From Chrysogorgia sp. JL179-B06 (lineage: Eukaryota; Cnidaria; Anthozoa; Scleralcyonacea; Chrysogorgiidae), in NCBI GenBank assembly GCA_035772405.1, contig JAYKKM010000351.1, positions 3,293,501 through 3,357,500 of the forward strand: a stretch of 64,000 nucleotides of DNA. The letters are read 5' to 3'. The position numbers and the translations under genes were made by a program. The notes beneath the pieces were generated by a model. The model did no database searches. It was not told the origin of the DNA and saw nothing but the letters and a program-made list of their open reading frames with translations. Shown here one piece after another: positions 19,028 through 28,789 of the stretch. Every line of letters starts with the position of its first letter. Positions within the stretch are counted from its first letter, which is position 1.

Positions 19028-20725
19028 TTATCCTCCTCAAAAGCGACGGGTATTGATAAAATTTCAGCTAAAGTTCTCCTGACAGCAGCTCCTGCTATTG
19101 CACAATCTTTGACAAAGATATTTAACGTGTCAATTGTTTCAGAACAGTTTCCCTCGGAATGGAAAGCTGCAAGGGTAATTCCAATATTTAAAAAAGGCCA
19201 GCGAACTATGTTAGACAACTATAGACCAATTTCAATCCTACCAGTAGTGAGTAAACTGATGGAAAGGATCTTATATGATCAAATGTTTGACTATTTGACG
19301 AACGAAAATATTCTATCAGAACATCAATATGGCTTTAGACCTTTACATTCTACAACTACTACACTCTTAGATTGTACAAATGAATGGTACGTCAACATGG
19401 ACCGCGGCCTTTATAACTTAGTTGTCTTTCTCGATTTAAAGAAAGCATTCGACACTGTCAACCACGAAATACTGTTACGTAAGTTTCAAATGTATGGTTT
19501 TGGGGAAAATGCGCTTACCCTATTGCGTTGTTATTTGACGCATCGAACACAAAAAAGTCAGTTAAAAGGCATATTTTCAAATCAGAGAAAAGTAACTTGT
19601 GGTATTCCCCAGGGAAGTATACTCGGCCCTCTTCTGTTCCTCATCTATATAAATGATTTGCCAAATTGTCTCAAGCATACAACATCTAGAATGTTTGCAG
19701 ATGACACCAGCCTAACAGCTGTAGGTGAAACCTTAGATGAAGTGGAGAGGAGGGCAAATGAAGACCTGGTGAATGTCCACAGATGGCTGTCTGCAAATAA
19801 ACTTAGTTTAAATATTGCGAAAACCGAGTACGTTTTGATTGGATCTCACTATAAGATAAATAATACGGTTGTCCAGCCTAAAGTTAAAATCAATAGCAAA
19901 TCGGTCAAACGAGTGAAACATGCCAAAGTACTTGGTGTTCAGATTGACGAGAATTTAAACTGGAGAAAACATATTGAATTCATAGCCAGTAAAATATCGT
20001 CGGGTATTGGAGCTATTAGAAAACTTAAGGAATTTGTGGATCGAAACACCTTGGTATTGGTATATAATGCCCTAATTCAACCACATTTTGATTATTGTTG
20101 TGAAGTTTGGGATACGATTGGCAAAGGCCATGCTGAACGTCTTCAAAAATTCCAGAATAGAGCGGCTAGACTGATCATGAATTTTAAAAATGAGCATGGA
20201 CGGTCTATTTTGGCTCGTAATTCTCTTGGCTGGATATCGTTAGAAGAACGTAGGGCACAAATGAAAGCCAGGCTCATGTACAAAACGGTCAATAAATTAG
20301 CCCCTCACAGACTGTGTGATATTTTTCAAAAAACTAACACAGTAAGTGATTATAATTTAAGGGGTTCTTCGACTAGCCTTTGTACTCCACGGCCTAGGAC
20401 TGAATTCTTAAAAAAGAGTTTTAGCTATTGCGGGGCTCAAATATGGAATCAGATACCGGAAGAGATAAGAAGTTCGGTATCTTACGATTCATTTTGTCAA
20501 AAGCTTTCTTCCTTAACCTCTGATCCTAGAAATTAGTTGAATGATATATTGTTGAACCAAATAGAGTGTAAATATAGTCATAATTTTAAGTTTTTAAAAT
20601 TTGTAATATAATTAATATCTTTTGTTATGTACTTTTGTAATGTTAGCACACCTCTTTTGGAAACCAGCTGTATATAGTTGAAAAGATTAGTGTGTTTAAA
20701 TAAAGTTGATCATCATCATCATCAT
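19028..20725 (+). mobile_element. 5'-truncated non-LTR retrotransposon (CR1/jockey group)
   Basis: Inserted into the anticodon loop of a tRNA-like repeat: the unit's two halves (18992-19027, 20726-20763) abut it and together restore the uninterrupted form found at 20973-21046. It begins inside the reverse transcriptase domain, ends with AATAAAGTTG and a short (ATC)n tail, and has no poly-A, as in CR1/L2-like LINEs. No clear target duplication is seen beyond the ATC overlap. The reading frame is open along its whole length, so the insertion is probably recent. Confidence 0.85.
19031..20536 (+). CDS. LINE reverse transcriptase, truncated at the 5' end
   Basis: Open from the insertion junction; there is no native start, and the first Met is at 19109. 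The order of motifs is typical of non-LTR reverse transcriptases: KATGIDKISAKVLL, WKAARVIPIFKKG, NYRPISILPVVSKLMER, QYGFRP, VVFLDLKKAFDTVNH (first catalytic Asp), GIPQGSILGPLLFLIYINDLP, FADDTSLT (catalytic Asp pair), LSLNIAKTEYVLIG, then HAKVLGVQIDENLNW and the thumb/C-terminal region ending DPRN and TAG. The endonuclease domain is missing through truncation. The catalytic residues are intact, but without its own promoter and endonuclease the copy could not move by itself. Confidence 0.88.
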   Translation, partial: SSSKATGIDKISAKVLLTAAPAIAQSLTKIFNVSIVSEQFPSEWKAARVIPIFKKGQRTMLDNYRPISILPVVSKLMERILYDQMFDYLTNENILSEHQYGFRPLHSTTTTLLDCTNEWYVNMDRGLYNLVVFLDLKKAFDTVNHEILLRKFQMYGFGENALTLLRCYLTHRTQKSQLKGIFSNQRKVTCGIPQGSILGPLLFLIYINDLPNCLKHTTSRMFADDTSLTAVGETLDEVERRANEDLVNVHRWLSANKLSLNIAKTEYVLIGSHYKINNTVVQPKVKINSKSVKRVKHAKVLGVQIDENLNWRKHIEFIASKISSGIGAIRKLKEFVDRNTLVLVYNALIQPHFDYCCEVWDTIGKGHAERLQKFQNRAARLIMNFKNEHGRSILARNSLGWISLEERRAQMKARLMYKTVNKLAPHRLCDIFQKTNTVSDYNLRGSSTSLCTPRPRTEFLKKSFSYCGAQIWNQIPEEIRSSVSYDSFCQKLSSLTSDPRN

Positions 20726-20763
20726 CATCGCAGGGTCGCGGGTTCAATTCCAGCTGGAAGGCC
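20726..20763 (+). tRNA. tRNA-Ala-like sequence, 3' half
   Basis: CATCGCAGGGTCGCGGGTTC through CTGGAAGGCC equals the second half of the copy at 20973-21046. Together with 18992-19027 it shows the target before the LINE arrived. Confidence 0.6.
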
Positions 20764-20870
20764 TTGAAGTTGCATTTTTCGCAACTGGTCCCGGTTTGGT
20801 CTTAAAATGTATGTATTCCAACACTCAAAATTTTCCTTCACCATAAATCCTTTCAAACATGTAGTTTGAT

Positions 20871-21132
20871 CGAGTGAAATACCAAATATTACCTATAAGA
20901 ATATACCCAGAATCTTAATTATCCCGGCATTACCACCATATATACAGAACTCGTGACTAGGCTCTCGGCAACGGCTTCCGTAGCTCAGTGGTCAGAGCAC
21001 TGCACTAGCATCGCAGGGTCGCGGGTTCAATTCCAGCTGGAAGGCCTTGAAGTTGCATTTTTCGCAACTGGTCCCGGTTTGGTCTTAAAATGTATGTATT
21101 CCAACACTCGAAATTTTCCTTCACCATAAATC

Positions 21133-21224
<92 letters not shown>
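20871..21224 (+). repeat. tRNA-Ala-like interspersed repeat followed by CT and TA tracts
   Basis: Intact unit: GATCGAGTGAAATACCAAAT box, ~90 bp of unit-specific sequence, tRNA-like core, then TTGCATTTTTCGCAACTGG and CACCATAAATCCTTTC, followed by (CT)n and (TA)n up to 21224. It is the direct repeat of 18884-19027 plus 20726-20866. Confidence 0.75.
20973..21046 (+). tRNA. tRNA-Ala(AGC)-like sequence inside a repeat
   Basis: Same core as at 18691: D arm GCTCAGTGGTCAGAGC, anticodon loop CTAGCAT with AGC, T arm GGGTTCAATTCC. It has internal A and B boxes, but acceptor pairing is imperfect (GGCTTCC against GGAAGGC). Most likely a SINE head. Confidence 0.5.
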
Positions 21225-21229
<5 letters not shown>

Positions 21230-21322
21230 ATTTCTTTGTTTGTAGTAGATAAAAGAGTGCTCAATACTGTGAATATTCAGCAGAGCAATATAAATTTTTA
21301 ATAAATATCTTAAAACTGTAAC

Positions 21323-21373
21323 ATCGCTACTCCGAGTTTCACGCCTCGTTTGTCGAAACGATCTTCAGGCGAT
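21323..21373 (-). ncRNA. hammerhead ribozyme, inverted end
   Basis: On the minus strand: stem I ATCGC/GCGAT, core CTGAAGA, stem II CGTTTCG-ACAAA-CGAGGCG (seven pairs, some G-U), GAA, stem III ACT-CGG-AGT with a three-base loop, and A at the cleavage position. It differs from the copy at 24496 by one C-to-T change in stem II that keeps pairing as G-U. Penelope-like elements are known to carry such type I hammerheads with a very short stem III. Confidence 0.7.
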
Positions 21374-21392
21374 TGAGTGAAGTTATAAAAAT

Positions 21393-21920
21393 TCAGTTCG
21401 TTAATGGCGTCAAAACATCGACTGTTTGCTGACGCAAGTTGATCGCGCGCGCGCGTTTGAACTTTCCCGCGCGAAATTTGTCTCGATGGCGGCACTTCGC
21501 AAAGATTTCGGACCTTCTATTCAGTGAATGCCGTTTGTCCGCTTTCATTAGACACAATTTCTCTTCAAGGCAAAGATTGCATCGCTTTCCTCCGGCTGAA
21601 TATGAGTTTGCACGCTTTAGAATGGACCATTTTAGGGCAAACTCTTTCTCGCTTTCCTTCAGCTTCCACATGTACTTCGAGAGCTCTGTATCTTTCGAGT
21701 ATCTTACGTACTTAAAAGACTTCTTGTGGTTGCCATGTCTCTCCTTGAAAGAAGTAGCTGTCATACCTACATATTCTTTCGTAATTCCTTCATCGACTGT
21801 TGTAACTTCGGCTTTATAGACAACGTTCCGGACAAGGCAGTTTCCTTCAAGAGGGCATTCATTTGGGATCCGGCAGTTACATGAGCTTCGGGATTCTATG
21901 GGGGCTAAAGTTCTTGACAA
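21393..21920 (-). pseudogene. GIY-YIG endonuclease end of a Penelope-like element, inverted copy
   Basis: A 175-codon open frame holding the endonuclease domain: CNCRIPNECPLEGNC (Cys cluster in front), NVVYKAEV and EYVGMTATSFKERHGNHKKSF, the GIY-YIG core with a V-x-Y and Y-V-G pair and the following Arg, then ELSKYMWKLKE. A Cys pair in CNLCLEEKLCLM closes the domain, and a basic tail follows. It lacks the polymerase part and lies head-to-head with the full element. The C-terminal part, broken in the other copy, is intact here. Confidence 0.75.
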
Positions 21921-22021
21921 TACGCGGTTGTTGTGGCGAGATATGGCGCTCTTAGATATGGTATTCTAGCACCTGGATTTCAGTTGTGCACTCTAGTTCG
22001 TGTGGATTTATTATTCTTAAA

Positions 22022-24476
22022 ATGCACAGAATTCAGTTTAATTATTCGCTAAAAAACATTGGCATACCATCCAAAGATCAATATCGGAGGCGCCTCATCG
22101 AGAAAGTCGAAAGCGTAGTGCATCGCATGCGGTGGAAAGCACATTTCTTCCTGAATGAAAACAACGACACGAAAGAAAATTCAAAATTTGGTTTCACCTT
22201 CCAACAACTGCGCGCCACCTATCAATGAAATGAAACGATTTGAAGAAGACCTCCTTCAGATGACATCATGATGTTACTTTCAGGCAAGTGAATGATCTAT
22301 TTTTAAATAAAATCAACGAAGACCTAAAGAAAGTAAATTCATCTCAAAGCGTTCTTGTATTCGCTGACAAGACGACAAACGTTTATGAGACCACTCCAGA
22401 AACTTATAACAAACTTCTATTAGAAAATGTTACGAAAACGTATAAGCTAAGCAATGACAACGTAACTATTGATATCAACGAGGAACTGAAAGACATTAGT
22501 GGTAAACTTTCAATCGGAAATCGCGTGGACATTATGGCTAAGCGAAACGCATTCATCACTCTAAAAGACCATAAAGATAACTTTTCTTCCAATCCAAAAT
22601 GCCGTCTAATAAACCCAGCTAAAAGTGAACTTGGGAAAGTAAGTAAAGTCATCCTCGATAGTATTAATAACAGCATCAGATCATCCATTGATGTAAACCA
22701 GTGGAAAAATTCCCAATCTGTTACCAACTGGTTCCAAGCTATTAATAACAAGCCTAACCACATGTTCCTTGCATTTGATATCGTCGAATTTTACCCGTCA
22801 ATTACAGAAGATCTCTTAAGCAGTGTTCTTTTATGGGCGAAAACTCTGACTACTATCCCAGATGAACATATAGCCATCATTCAACATGCTCGTAAATCTC
22901 TGTTGTTCAACGGTAATGTACCATGGGTCAAAAGAAACAACGAATCTTTGTTCGACGTCACCATGGGCAGCTACGACGGTGCCGAGATATGCGATCTTAT
23001 CGGTCTCTTTATCTTAACAAAGCTAGCAGATAAATTTGGTAAAGAAAGCGTAGGGCTATACAGGGACGACGGATTTAGTTTATTAGATTTTATCACTCTT
23101 AGGTGAACGGAATAACCCAACAGGCTAAAAGCCCAATTATAGGGGTTCCGAGGGCCTACGATTTTAGGTCGTTATCCGAGAAGACCTGAAAGTCTTACCA
23201 TTTGCTGATATTATTGCAAAGGCAGCACTTTCTCCTCAATTATTTTTAAGACCTTGAGTGGAGGTCCGACCCAGGATTTGAACCTGTGTCTCCCAGCTCA
23301 TAGACATGTGTGGTAACCACTAGACCATGCACAACAGCTGGATTAGCGTTATTGAGGGGCACGAGTGCGAGGTCAGCAGACAAAGCTAGAAAAGATTTGC
23401 ACACCATTTTTAATGAGCTTGGTTTAAGGATAACGGCAGAAGTCAGTCATCAAACCGTCAACTTTCTGGATGTTACACTAAATCTACAAGATGGGAAATT
23501 CTCGCCGTACAGAAAACCAAACAACGACTCGCTTTACGTAAATAGCCAATCTAACCATCCACCTTCTGTCATTAAGGAAATTCCAGCATCAATCAACAAA
23601 CGCATTTCTACCCTCTCATCCGATCAGTCATCTTTTGATTCTGCCGCACCATTTTATGAAAGTGCTCTCGGCCGTAGCAACTATAACGTTTCACTACAAT
23701 ATTCTGGCAACAATCATTCCACCCAACCATCTTCGAGGAGAAATCGCCTACGAAATGTCATCTGGTTCAACCCCCCTTATAGTAAAACTGTCAGAACGAA
23801 CATTGCGCGGAACTTCCTGCAGCTCATCGATAAACATTTCCCCAGAGCAAGTCCACTTCACAAGATATTTAGAAGAATCTCAATTAAAGTTAGCTACTCT
23901 TGCATGGAAAATATCAAGAGCGCCATATCTCGCCACAACAACCGCGTATTGTCAAGAACTTTAGCCCCCATAGAATCCCAAAGCTGCATGTAACTGCCGG
24001 ATCCCAAATGAATGCCCTCTTGAAGGAAACTGCCTTGTCCGGAACGTTGTCTATAAAGCCGAAGTTACAACAGTCGATGAAGGAATTACGAAAGAATATG
24101 TAGGTATGACAGCTACTTCTTTCAAGGAGAGACATGGCAACCACAAGAAGTCTTTTAAGGACGTAAGATACTCGAAAGATACAGAGCTCTCGAAGTACGT
24201 GTGGAAGCTGAAGGAAAGCGAGAAAGAGTTTGCCCTAAAATGGTCCATTCTAAAGCGTGCAAACTCATATTCAGCCGGAGGAAAGCGATGCAAATTTGCC
24301 TTGAAGAGAAATTGTGTCTAATGAAAGCGGACAAACGGCATTCACTGAATAGAAGGTCCGAAATCTTTGCGAAGTGCCGCCATCGAGACAAATTTCGCGC
24401 GGGAAAGTTCAAACGCGCGCGCGCGATCAACTTGCGTCAGCAAACAGTCGATGTTTTGACGCCATTAACGAACTGA
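22022..24476 (+). pseudogene. Penelope-like reverse transcriptase plus GIY-YIG endonuclease, broken
   Basis: Starts at the ATG at 22022 with FNYSLKNIGIPSKDQYRRRL and MRWKAHFFLN, the usual N-terminus. Frameshifts follow near 22205 and 22260. The polymerase part runs FADKTTNVYE, KRNAFITLKDHKDNF, CRLINPAKSELGKVS, LAFDIVEFYPSI (first Asp), MGSYDGAEICDL and GLYRDDGF (Asp pair). There a ~245 bp SINE interrupts it (23086-23333). It resumes with HTIFNELGLRITAEV, VNFLDVTLNLQ, KPNNDSLYVNSQSNHPPS, IWFNPPYSKTV and KVSYSCM, then shifts near 23985 into the GIY-YIG domain (VYKAEV, EYVGMTATSFKERH) and breaks again near 24290. The YRDDG form of the catalytic motif is characteristic of a lineage abundant in cnidarians. 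Confidence 0.85.
23086..23333 (-). mobile_element. tRNA-derived SINE inserted in the polymerase domain
   Basis: On the minus strand it begins GTGCATGGTCTAGTGGTTACC (A box) and continues to CACAGGTTCAAATCCTGGGT (B box), as in tRNA genes. The body extends about 170 bp further to the GATTTTATCAC side. Flanking words GGATTTAGTTTATTA (left) and GGATTAGCGTTATTG (right) look like a ~15 bp target duplication with a few changes. It splits the polymerase frame directly behind the catalytic Asp pair. This family differs from the SINE at 13.5-15 kb. Confidence 0.7.
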
Positions 24477-24495
24477 ATTTTTATAACTTCACTCA

Positions 24496-24546
24496 ATCGC
24501 CTGAAGATCGTCTCGACAAACGAGGCGTGAAACTCGGAGTAGCGAT
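24496..24546 (+). ncRNA. hammerhead ribozyme at the 3' end of the Penelope-like element
   Basis: Stem I ATCGC (24496-24500) pairs with GCGAT (24542-24546). The core CTGAAGA is at 24501-24507. Stem II CGTCTCG/CGAGGCG spans 24509-24527 around the loop ACAAA. GAA at 24529-24531 is followed by stem III ACT/AGT (24532-24540) around CGG, and the cleavage-site A is 24541. The one irregularity is a U-U mismatch closing stem II. The geometry is the type I, short-stem-III form described for Penelope-like elements, where it may process repeated transcripts. Confidence 0.75.
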
Positions 24547-24575
24547 GTTACAGTTTTAAGATATTTATTAAAAAA

Positions 24576-24768
<193 letters not shown>

Positions 24769-24885
24769 CCGATAAAATCACAACTTTCAATCCACCTTGC
24801 ATAAATGCGCAAAAAAAATAAAATTGCGCGGGAAAAAAATTATGCCGCAGTAAATAACGTTATGAATACAATGAACAGTTCTTAC

Positions 24886-25478
24886 CAAAAATACACACGG
24901 AGTTGAGGCAACAAGAGAAAAGAGTATACTACCAATAAAAACAAACAGGAACTTCTTGTTTCGAAGAAACTCGACGGATATTCTTGCTTTTCTATGAGTG
25001 TTTTTTCTTGTGTCTACTTGGTAATTTTCGGAGAGGCTAGGTGACACTTGATCCACAGGATTTCGGTAAGCCGCCAAGCAAGCACAACACGCAAATCCAC
25101 AAACTGACGAAATAGCTAAAAACGTTTTCTTCCAGCCAATAGCATGAAAGGAGATCGGCAATATATAGTTATACATCATAACTCCAACTGGAATTGATGA
25201 GAAACGGATACCAGTTGCTAAGCCAAGGTATTTGTCGAAATATTCGCGAAGACCTACAATGGAGAGACAATCGAATAGGCCTGTTCCAATTCCAAATGGA
25301 ATAGAGTACGTCAGAAATATGAAGTTCAAGGTAGGCATAAATGATGTTGAAATAAATGCAAATGCTATTAGGAGACAGGCGCATAGAACGATGCGGCGAA
25401 ATCCAAATTGGTGACGTAGGTAAACGGCAGCTGGAAAACTGCAGGCGTCCAAAAAAAATGATATTGAAGCTATCCAAC
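24886..25478 (-). CDS. SLC16-like transporter, internal coding exon
   Basis: Open for its whole 593 bp, with acceptor TTTGTGTTTAG in front (exon starts at 25478) and donor G-GTAAGAAC behind (exon ends at 24886). The first two bases complete a Gly codon (phase 1), then WIASISFFLDACSFPAAVYL. Several hydrophobic helices follow. The family signature between helices is EYFDKYLGLATGIRFSS (usual pattern YF-K-R-LA-G), then IGWKKTFLAISSVCGFACC and a hydrophilic central loop (SPSLSENYQVDTRKN), ending at the start of helix 7 (FVFIGSILFSLV). This is the middle of a monocarboxylate-transporter-like 12-helix carrier of the plasma membrane; the substrate cannot be told. First-exon candidates lie at 52-62 kb on the same strand. 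I found no exon for helices 8-12 in the window. Confidence 0.82.
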
Positions 25479-25542
25479 CTAAACACAAAGGACAATGTTT
25501 CGTACTACTTCTAAAGCTGCATTGCGTTGCATTGCGTTGCGT

Positions 25543-25597
25543 TACTGTGCACTGTGCACTGTGCACTGTGCACTGTGCACTGTGCACTGTGCACTGC
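25543..25597. repeat. ACTGTGC heptamer microsatellite
   Basis: Seven copies or so of ACTGTGC directly behind ATTGCGTTGC repeats, in the intron in front of the SLC16-like exon. Confidence 0.9.
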
Positions 25598-25599
25598 AC

Positions 25600-26440
25600 T
25601 GCATTGCATTTAACACTACGCAATTAATACCATAAATACGTATAATATTATGCAAAACAACACAATACAATACTATACAATACAATTGGTCTCCTCCTAA
25701 AAGAGCGGAAGTCTAGCGCAAGCGCACGTGGGACCATTTGGCCGACATTAATATTGTGTTGTGCTTTCATGTGTGGCATCTGTCCAGCCAAACGATTCCA
25801 AGAACACCCGCGCGCCAACTCTGTACCCAGCCCCCCCATAGGAAATAGCCAATACATATATAGTTTACGGATACTTTCTTGATTAACTTTTTGAATTTTT
25901 GTAGAGAACCAGTGTTTTTTGTTTCGATGTCCAATTTATTGAAATTTATAAATGGCCCAAGGACAAATGTTTTTCTATACGAAGCAAACTTTAACGTAGA
26001 GTTTTTTTAACATTTAAATTTCTTACAGTCAGTTATTTTTTGCAAAATTTTGAAATACGTGAGCTGGAACTATATGCGCAATATATATCAAATTAAAGAC
26101 CTTGCAAAATGCAATTTGGTATGTAAATTTTATGTTTCTAACTTAAGAGAATCGTTTTAAACATTTGAGTAATCACTTCCATTTTTTAATTTTTTTCTAG
26201 TTTTTATAATTTTTAACGACTTCACCTAACATTATGCACTATACATTGATATAAATATCTTGATAGAGGACATTGGCAATATAATTCACAATTTCAAATT
26301 TTCGACTTTATGATTTACAAACAGGCTTCATCCAGGTAAACAAAACTACTCTTATACAAAACAACAGCACTAATTTTAACCAAAAACAATCCTGTTATCC
26401 GCCATCTTGTTGTAATACTTTGCCAAATTAAAAGTTGGTG
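25600..26440. other. AT-rich intronic sequence, no gene seen
   Basis: Nothing coding on either strand. If the transporter gene model is right, this and most of the sequence up to 52.3 kb is intron. Confidence 0.4.
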
Positions 26441-26935
26441 ACGTCACACCGGGGTAAACCTGATGAAACTACTATGTGGATATCCGAGTTTCCACAGAAT
26501 ATATATATGTTATTTACCGGTTTGGAGGTCCGTATGGAGATATTTCTCAATACGGACCGACCAAAACGGTAAATTATTTATTTATTTTTTCCCTAAATAT
26601 CATGGCTTGTTTTTTTGGTCGTCATCAGTATTTCTAGTCAGTGAACAAAAAAGAAAAGTCTGTGCTTTTTCTTCGTCAAAGGAAATTGAGAGTTAAGTCT
26701 CTATCCGGATAAAAATATCACTTACATGTATATGTCTTTCAATATGTTCAATCTCGTTTGAGTTCATTTTCAAATGTTTTTAGAATTTTTTACGGCTTAT
26801 AAAACGCATTTAAAACTGAAATTATGTCGAGCGGTCCGTATGGGCTCATACGGACCGCTCGTTAGCCAATCAGAAAGCAGGATTTGGTAGGATACGGACC
26901 GGGGAAAAATAAATATATATATATATATATGAGCG
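26441..26935. repeat. palindromic element with CGGTCCGTAT hairpins
   Basis: Contains a hairpin at about 26514-26577 (TTTACCG...CGGTAAA with GGTCCGTAT/ATACGGACC inside) and a perfect 15-bp palindrome at 26828-26861 (CGAGCGGTCCGTATG, loop GGCT, and its complement). A third GATACGGACCGG lies near 26891, followed by a short TA run. These look like ends of foldback DNA elements; no transposase. Confidence 0.65.
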
Positions 26936-26956
26936 GTAAAGAATTGTAACCTTCGC

Positions 26957-27012
26957 TTCTTATCTGATCACCGAAGTTAAGCCCGGTCGGGCGCGGTTAA
27001 TACTTGACCGCC
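26957..27012 (+). pseudogene. 5S rRNA-like fragment
   Basis: TCTGATCACCGAAGTTAAGC, GTCGGGCGCGGTTAATACTTG and ACCGCC match the conserved middle of eukaryotic 5S rRNA, including the internal promoter region (A box and C box). Both ends of the 5S gene are missing or diverged, and the GATGGGTG part is lost. It is probably the head of a 5S-derived SINE or a 5S pseudogene. Confidence 0.75.
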
Positions 27013-27159
27013 AGGTTCAGTCACTCCGCCTCGCCAATTACACGGAATTGGTCGTAGACATGTTATCTGCGGACTTGAAAATAGGTGGTCTAAGGACGTA
27101 AAAACGACAAGGGCGTAAAGCAGTCCGTAATTGACTACTTAGGTTTATTATATGACATT

Positions 27160-27245
27160 TTCGTGAGCGGTCCGGAACGTGAAATCCGGCAATTTGATTG
27201 GTTCCTGAGCGGTCCGGAATCTGCCGTTCCGGACCGCTGAAAGAA
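27160..27245. repeat. GAGCGGTCCGGA palindromic repeat
   Basis: GTGAGCGGTCCGGAAC, CTGAGCGGTCCGGAATC and GTTCCGGACCGCTG occur within 80 bp in mixed orientation. Related in core sequence to the palindromes at 26.5-26.9 kb. The stretch 27246-27690 beyond it shows nothing recognisable. Confidence 0.6.
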
Positions 27246-27689
27246 TTTTATAAACAAAATGAAAGTCATTATACGCAACAAGATGGATAATAATTTCATA
27301 ACTACTCATTGTTGAAATATACCGTGAAGGTATGTTTGTTAGAAATTTTATAAGCTTTCATTTGATGTATAGCTCAGGTTTCCGCGTTATGTGAAACTTT
27401 TTAAAATGTCCAAAACGTTGTAACATTGTTCGTGATAATATAACATTTACTTCTCCCAGGTAATGTAGAATTTCAGGGGTTTTTTCAACTATACTTAACG
27501 CACAACCTTGAACAATATGTCAAACAAAAGCAAATGAAAAATGCTATTCGAGGTAGAAATTTTAGGAATCTAGCTAAACGGAAAGTACTTTAAAAATTGG
27601 AAAACATCTGCCATTTTGGTTTAGTTCGCAAGAAAGATGGTGGCGAATACGAGCCTAACACTGTAGAGTTTTCACAGAACGTTCACAAC

Positions 27690-27872
27690 ATTTGTGGTCA
27701 TATAATAAACTACTTATTGACCTCGCTTGTTCGGTCTGTACTAGTGAAATATCGGACCTCCGTTTTCTGCACGGACCTCGGCTCGCTGCGCTCGCTCGGT
27801 CCGTACTAAAAACGTCGGTCCGATATTTCACTAGTACAGACCTCACGCTCGGTCAATAAGTAGTAAATACAT
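27690..27872. mobile_element. small foldback element
   Basis: Arms CTACTTATTGACC and ACTAGTGAAATATCGGACC are mirrored as GGTCCGATATTTCACTAGT and GGTCAATAAGTAG, around a GC-rich centre (CTCGGCTCGCTGCGCTCGCTC). No coding content. Typical of short non-autonomous elements in cnidarian genomes. Confidence 0.75.
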
Positions 27873-28001
27873 AACTCATCGACTTTAATTCTCGCATAAG
27901 AATGTTAAATCGTAGACCCACCTCCAAATCGGATTTATAAAGCCTAGTGAGGCACATGACACACACATGTGTGGCAGGTTCGTCCATAGCACGTACTAAG
28001 C

Positions 28002-28391
28002 TTAAGGTAGCAATTGGGTTATCCGGCATCGCGTCGTAAAAACCTTGCATCGCACCCCTATTAATGCGATCACAACTTGTTATACATCACTTTAATGCAA
28101 AAATCGCCGACACGTGTTTGCTGGTCATTTATCGGAGGTTACAACGGTATAAACTGGAAAACCATAAATTAAATTCCAAAGGACTTTAACCAGACGAACC
28201 CAACACACTTATTTGTTATTTTAGTAAATAAAACAATTGAACAATTCACCCCCAATAAAATTAGGTTTTAACACTGTTTTCTATGATCAATTTGCATTAA
28301 ATTGATGTATAACAAGTTGTGATCGCATTAATAGTGGCGCGATGCAAGGTTTTTACGACGCGATGCCGGATAACCCAATTGCTACCTTAAC
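28002..28391. mobile_element. inverted-repeat element, ~390 bp
   Basis: TTAAGGTAGCAATTGGGTTATCC at the left and its complement GGATAACCCAATTGCTACCTTAA at the right; arms about 88 bp long, including GCATCGCGTCGTAAAAACC and TTAATGCGATCACAACTTGT. The inner 210 bp has no gene. TTAA at both ends again suggests a TTAA-target family. Confidence 0.75.
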
Positions 28392-28432
28392 AGCGGAGGG
28401 CGTCCGGATTACAAAACAATAATTGTACCCAA

Positions 28433-28515
28433 GCGTCTCCCCGGCAATCAGAGGTTACCCGTTGGTTCACTGTCCGGGATGCAGAAATATTTTCTGAGGG
28501 TTTGAGCTCGATCAT
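28433..28515 (+). mobile_element. tRNA-derived SINE, partial
   Basis: CGTCTCCCCGGCAATCAGAGG, GTTGGTTCACTGTCCGGGAT and then CAGAAATATTTTCTGAGGG, the family tail of the 13.5 kb SINE. The A box half is lost. Confidence 0.55.
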
Positions 28516-28789
28516 CGTGCATGCATCGTCTGTTTACTCCATGTTCCAACATTTCCTATATCACTACATATAAACAACACAAACGGCGTTCTGTGATTGG
28601 TCGACATCAAATGCTGTTTTGTGATTGGTCGAGAAGTATATTAGTAGAATGTGGTTACTTACTAACCTACTGGATCAATATTTCTGGTGTGATGGTTTCT
28701 GGGGCAGGGGATGTCACATGTGCTTCATAATGACTTCACTCATCACATCCACCGTCTCCGAAAACCCTGATTACCAAAGTTTCATCCCG

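Larger units (their letters stand above)
21296..24560 (+). mobile_element. Penelope-like element with inverted endonuclease end
   Basis: A reverse transcriptase plus GIY-YIG endonuclease frame runs from 22022 to 24476. In front of it, 21296-21960 is an inverted copy of the element's own last ~650 bp (23920-24560). Both outer ends read GATGTTACAGTTTTAAGATATTTATT and are bordered by TA tracts. Terminal repeats in direct or inverted order are a known habit of Penelope-like elements. A SINE is inserted in the polymerase domain, and hammerhead ribozymes lie at both ends. Confidence 0.88.

Noticed and set aside
25648..25857. 69-codon minus-strand frame upstream of SLC16 exon 2
   Set aside because: No helix-1 pattern and no donor in the right phase; the array exon fits the missing first exon far better.
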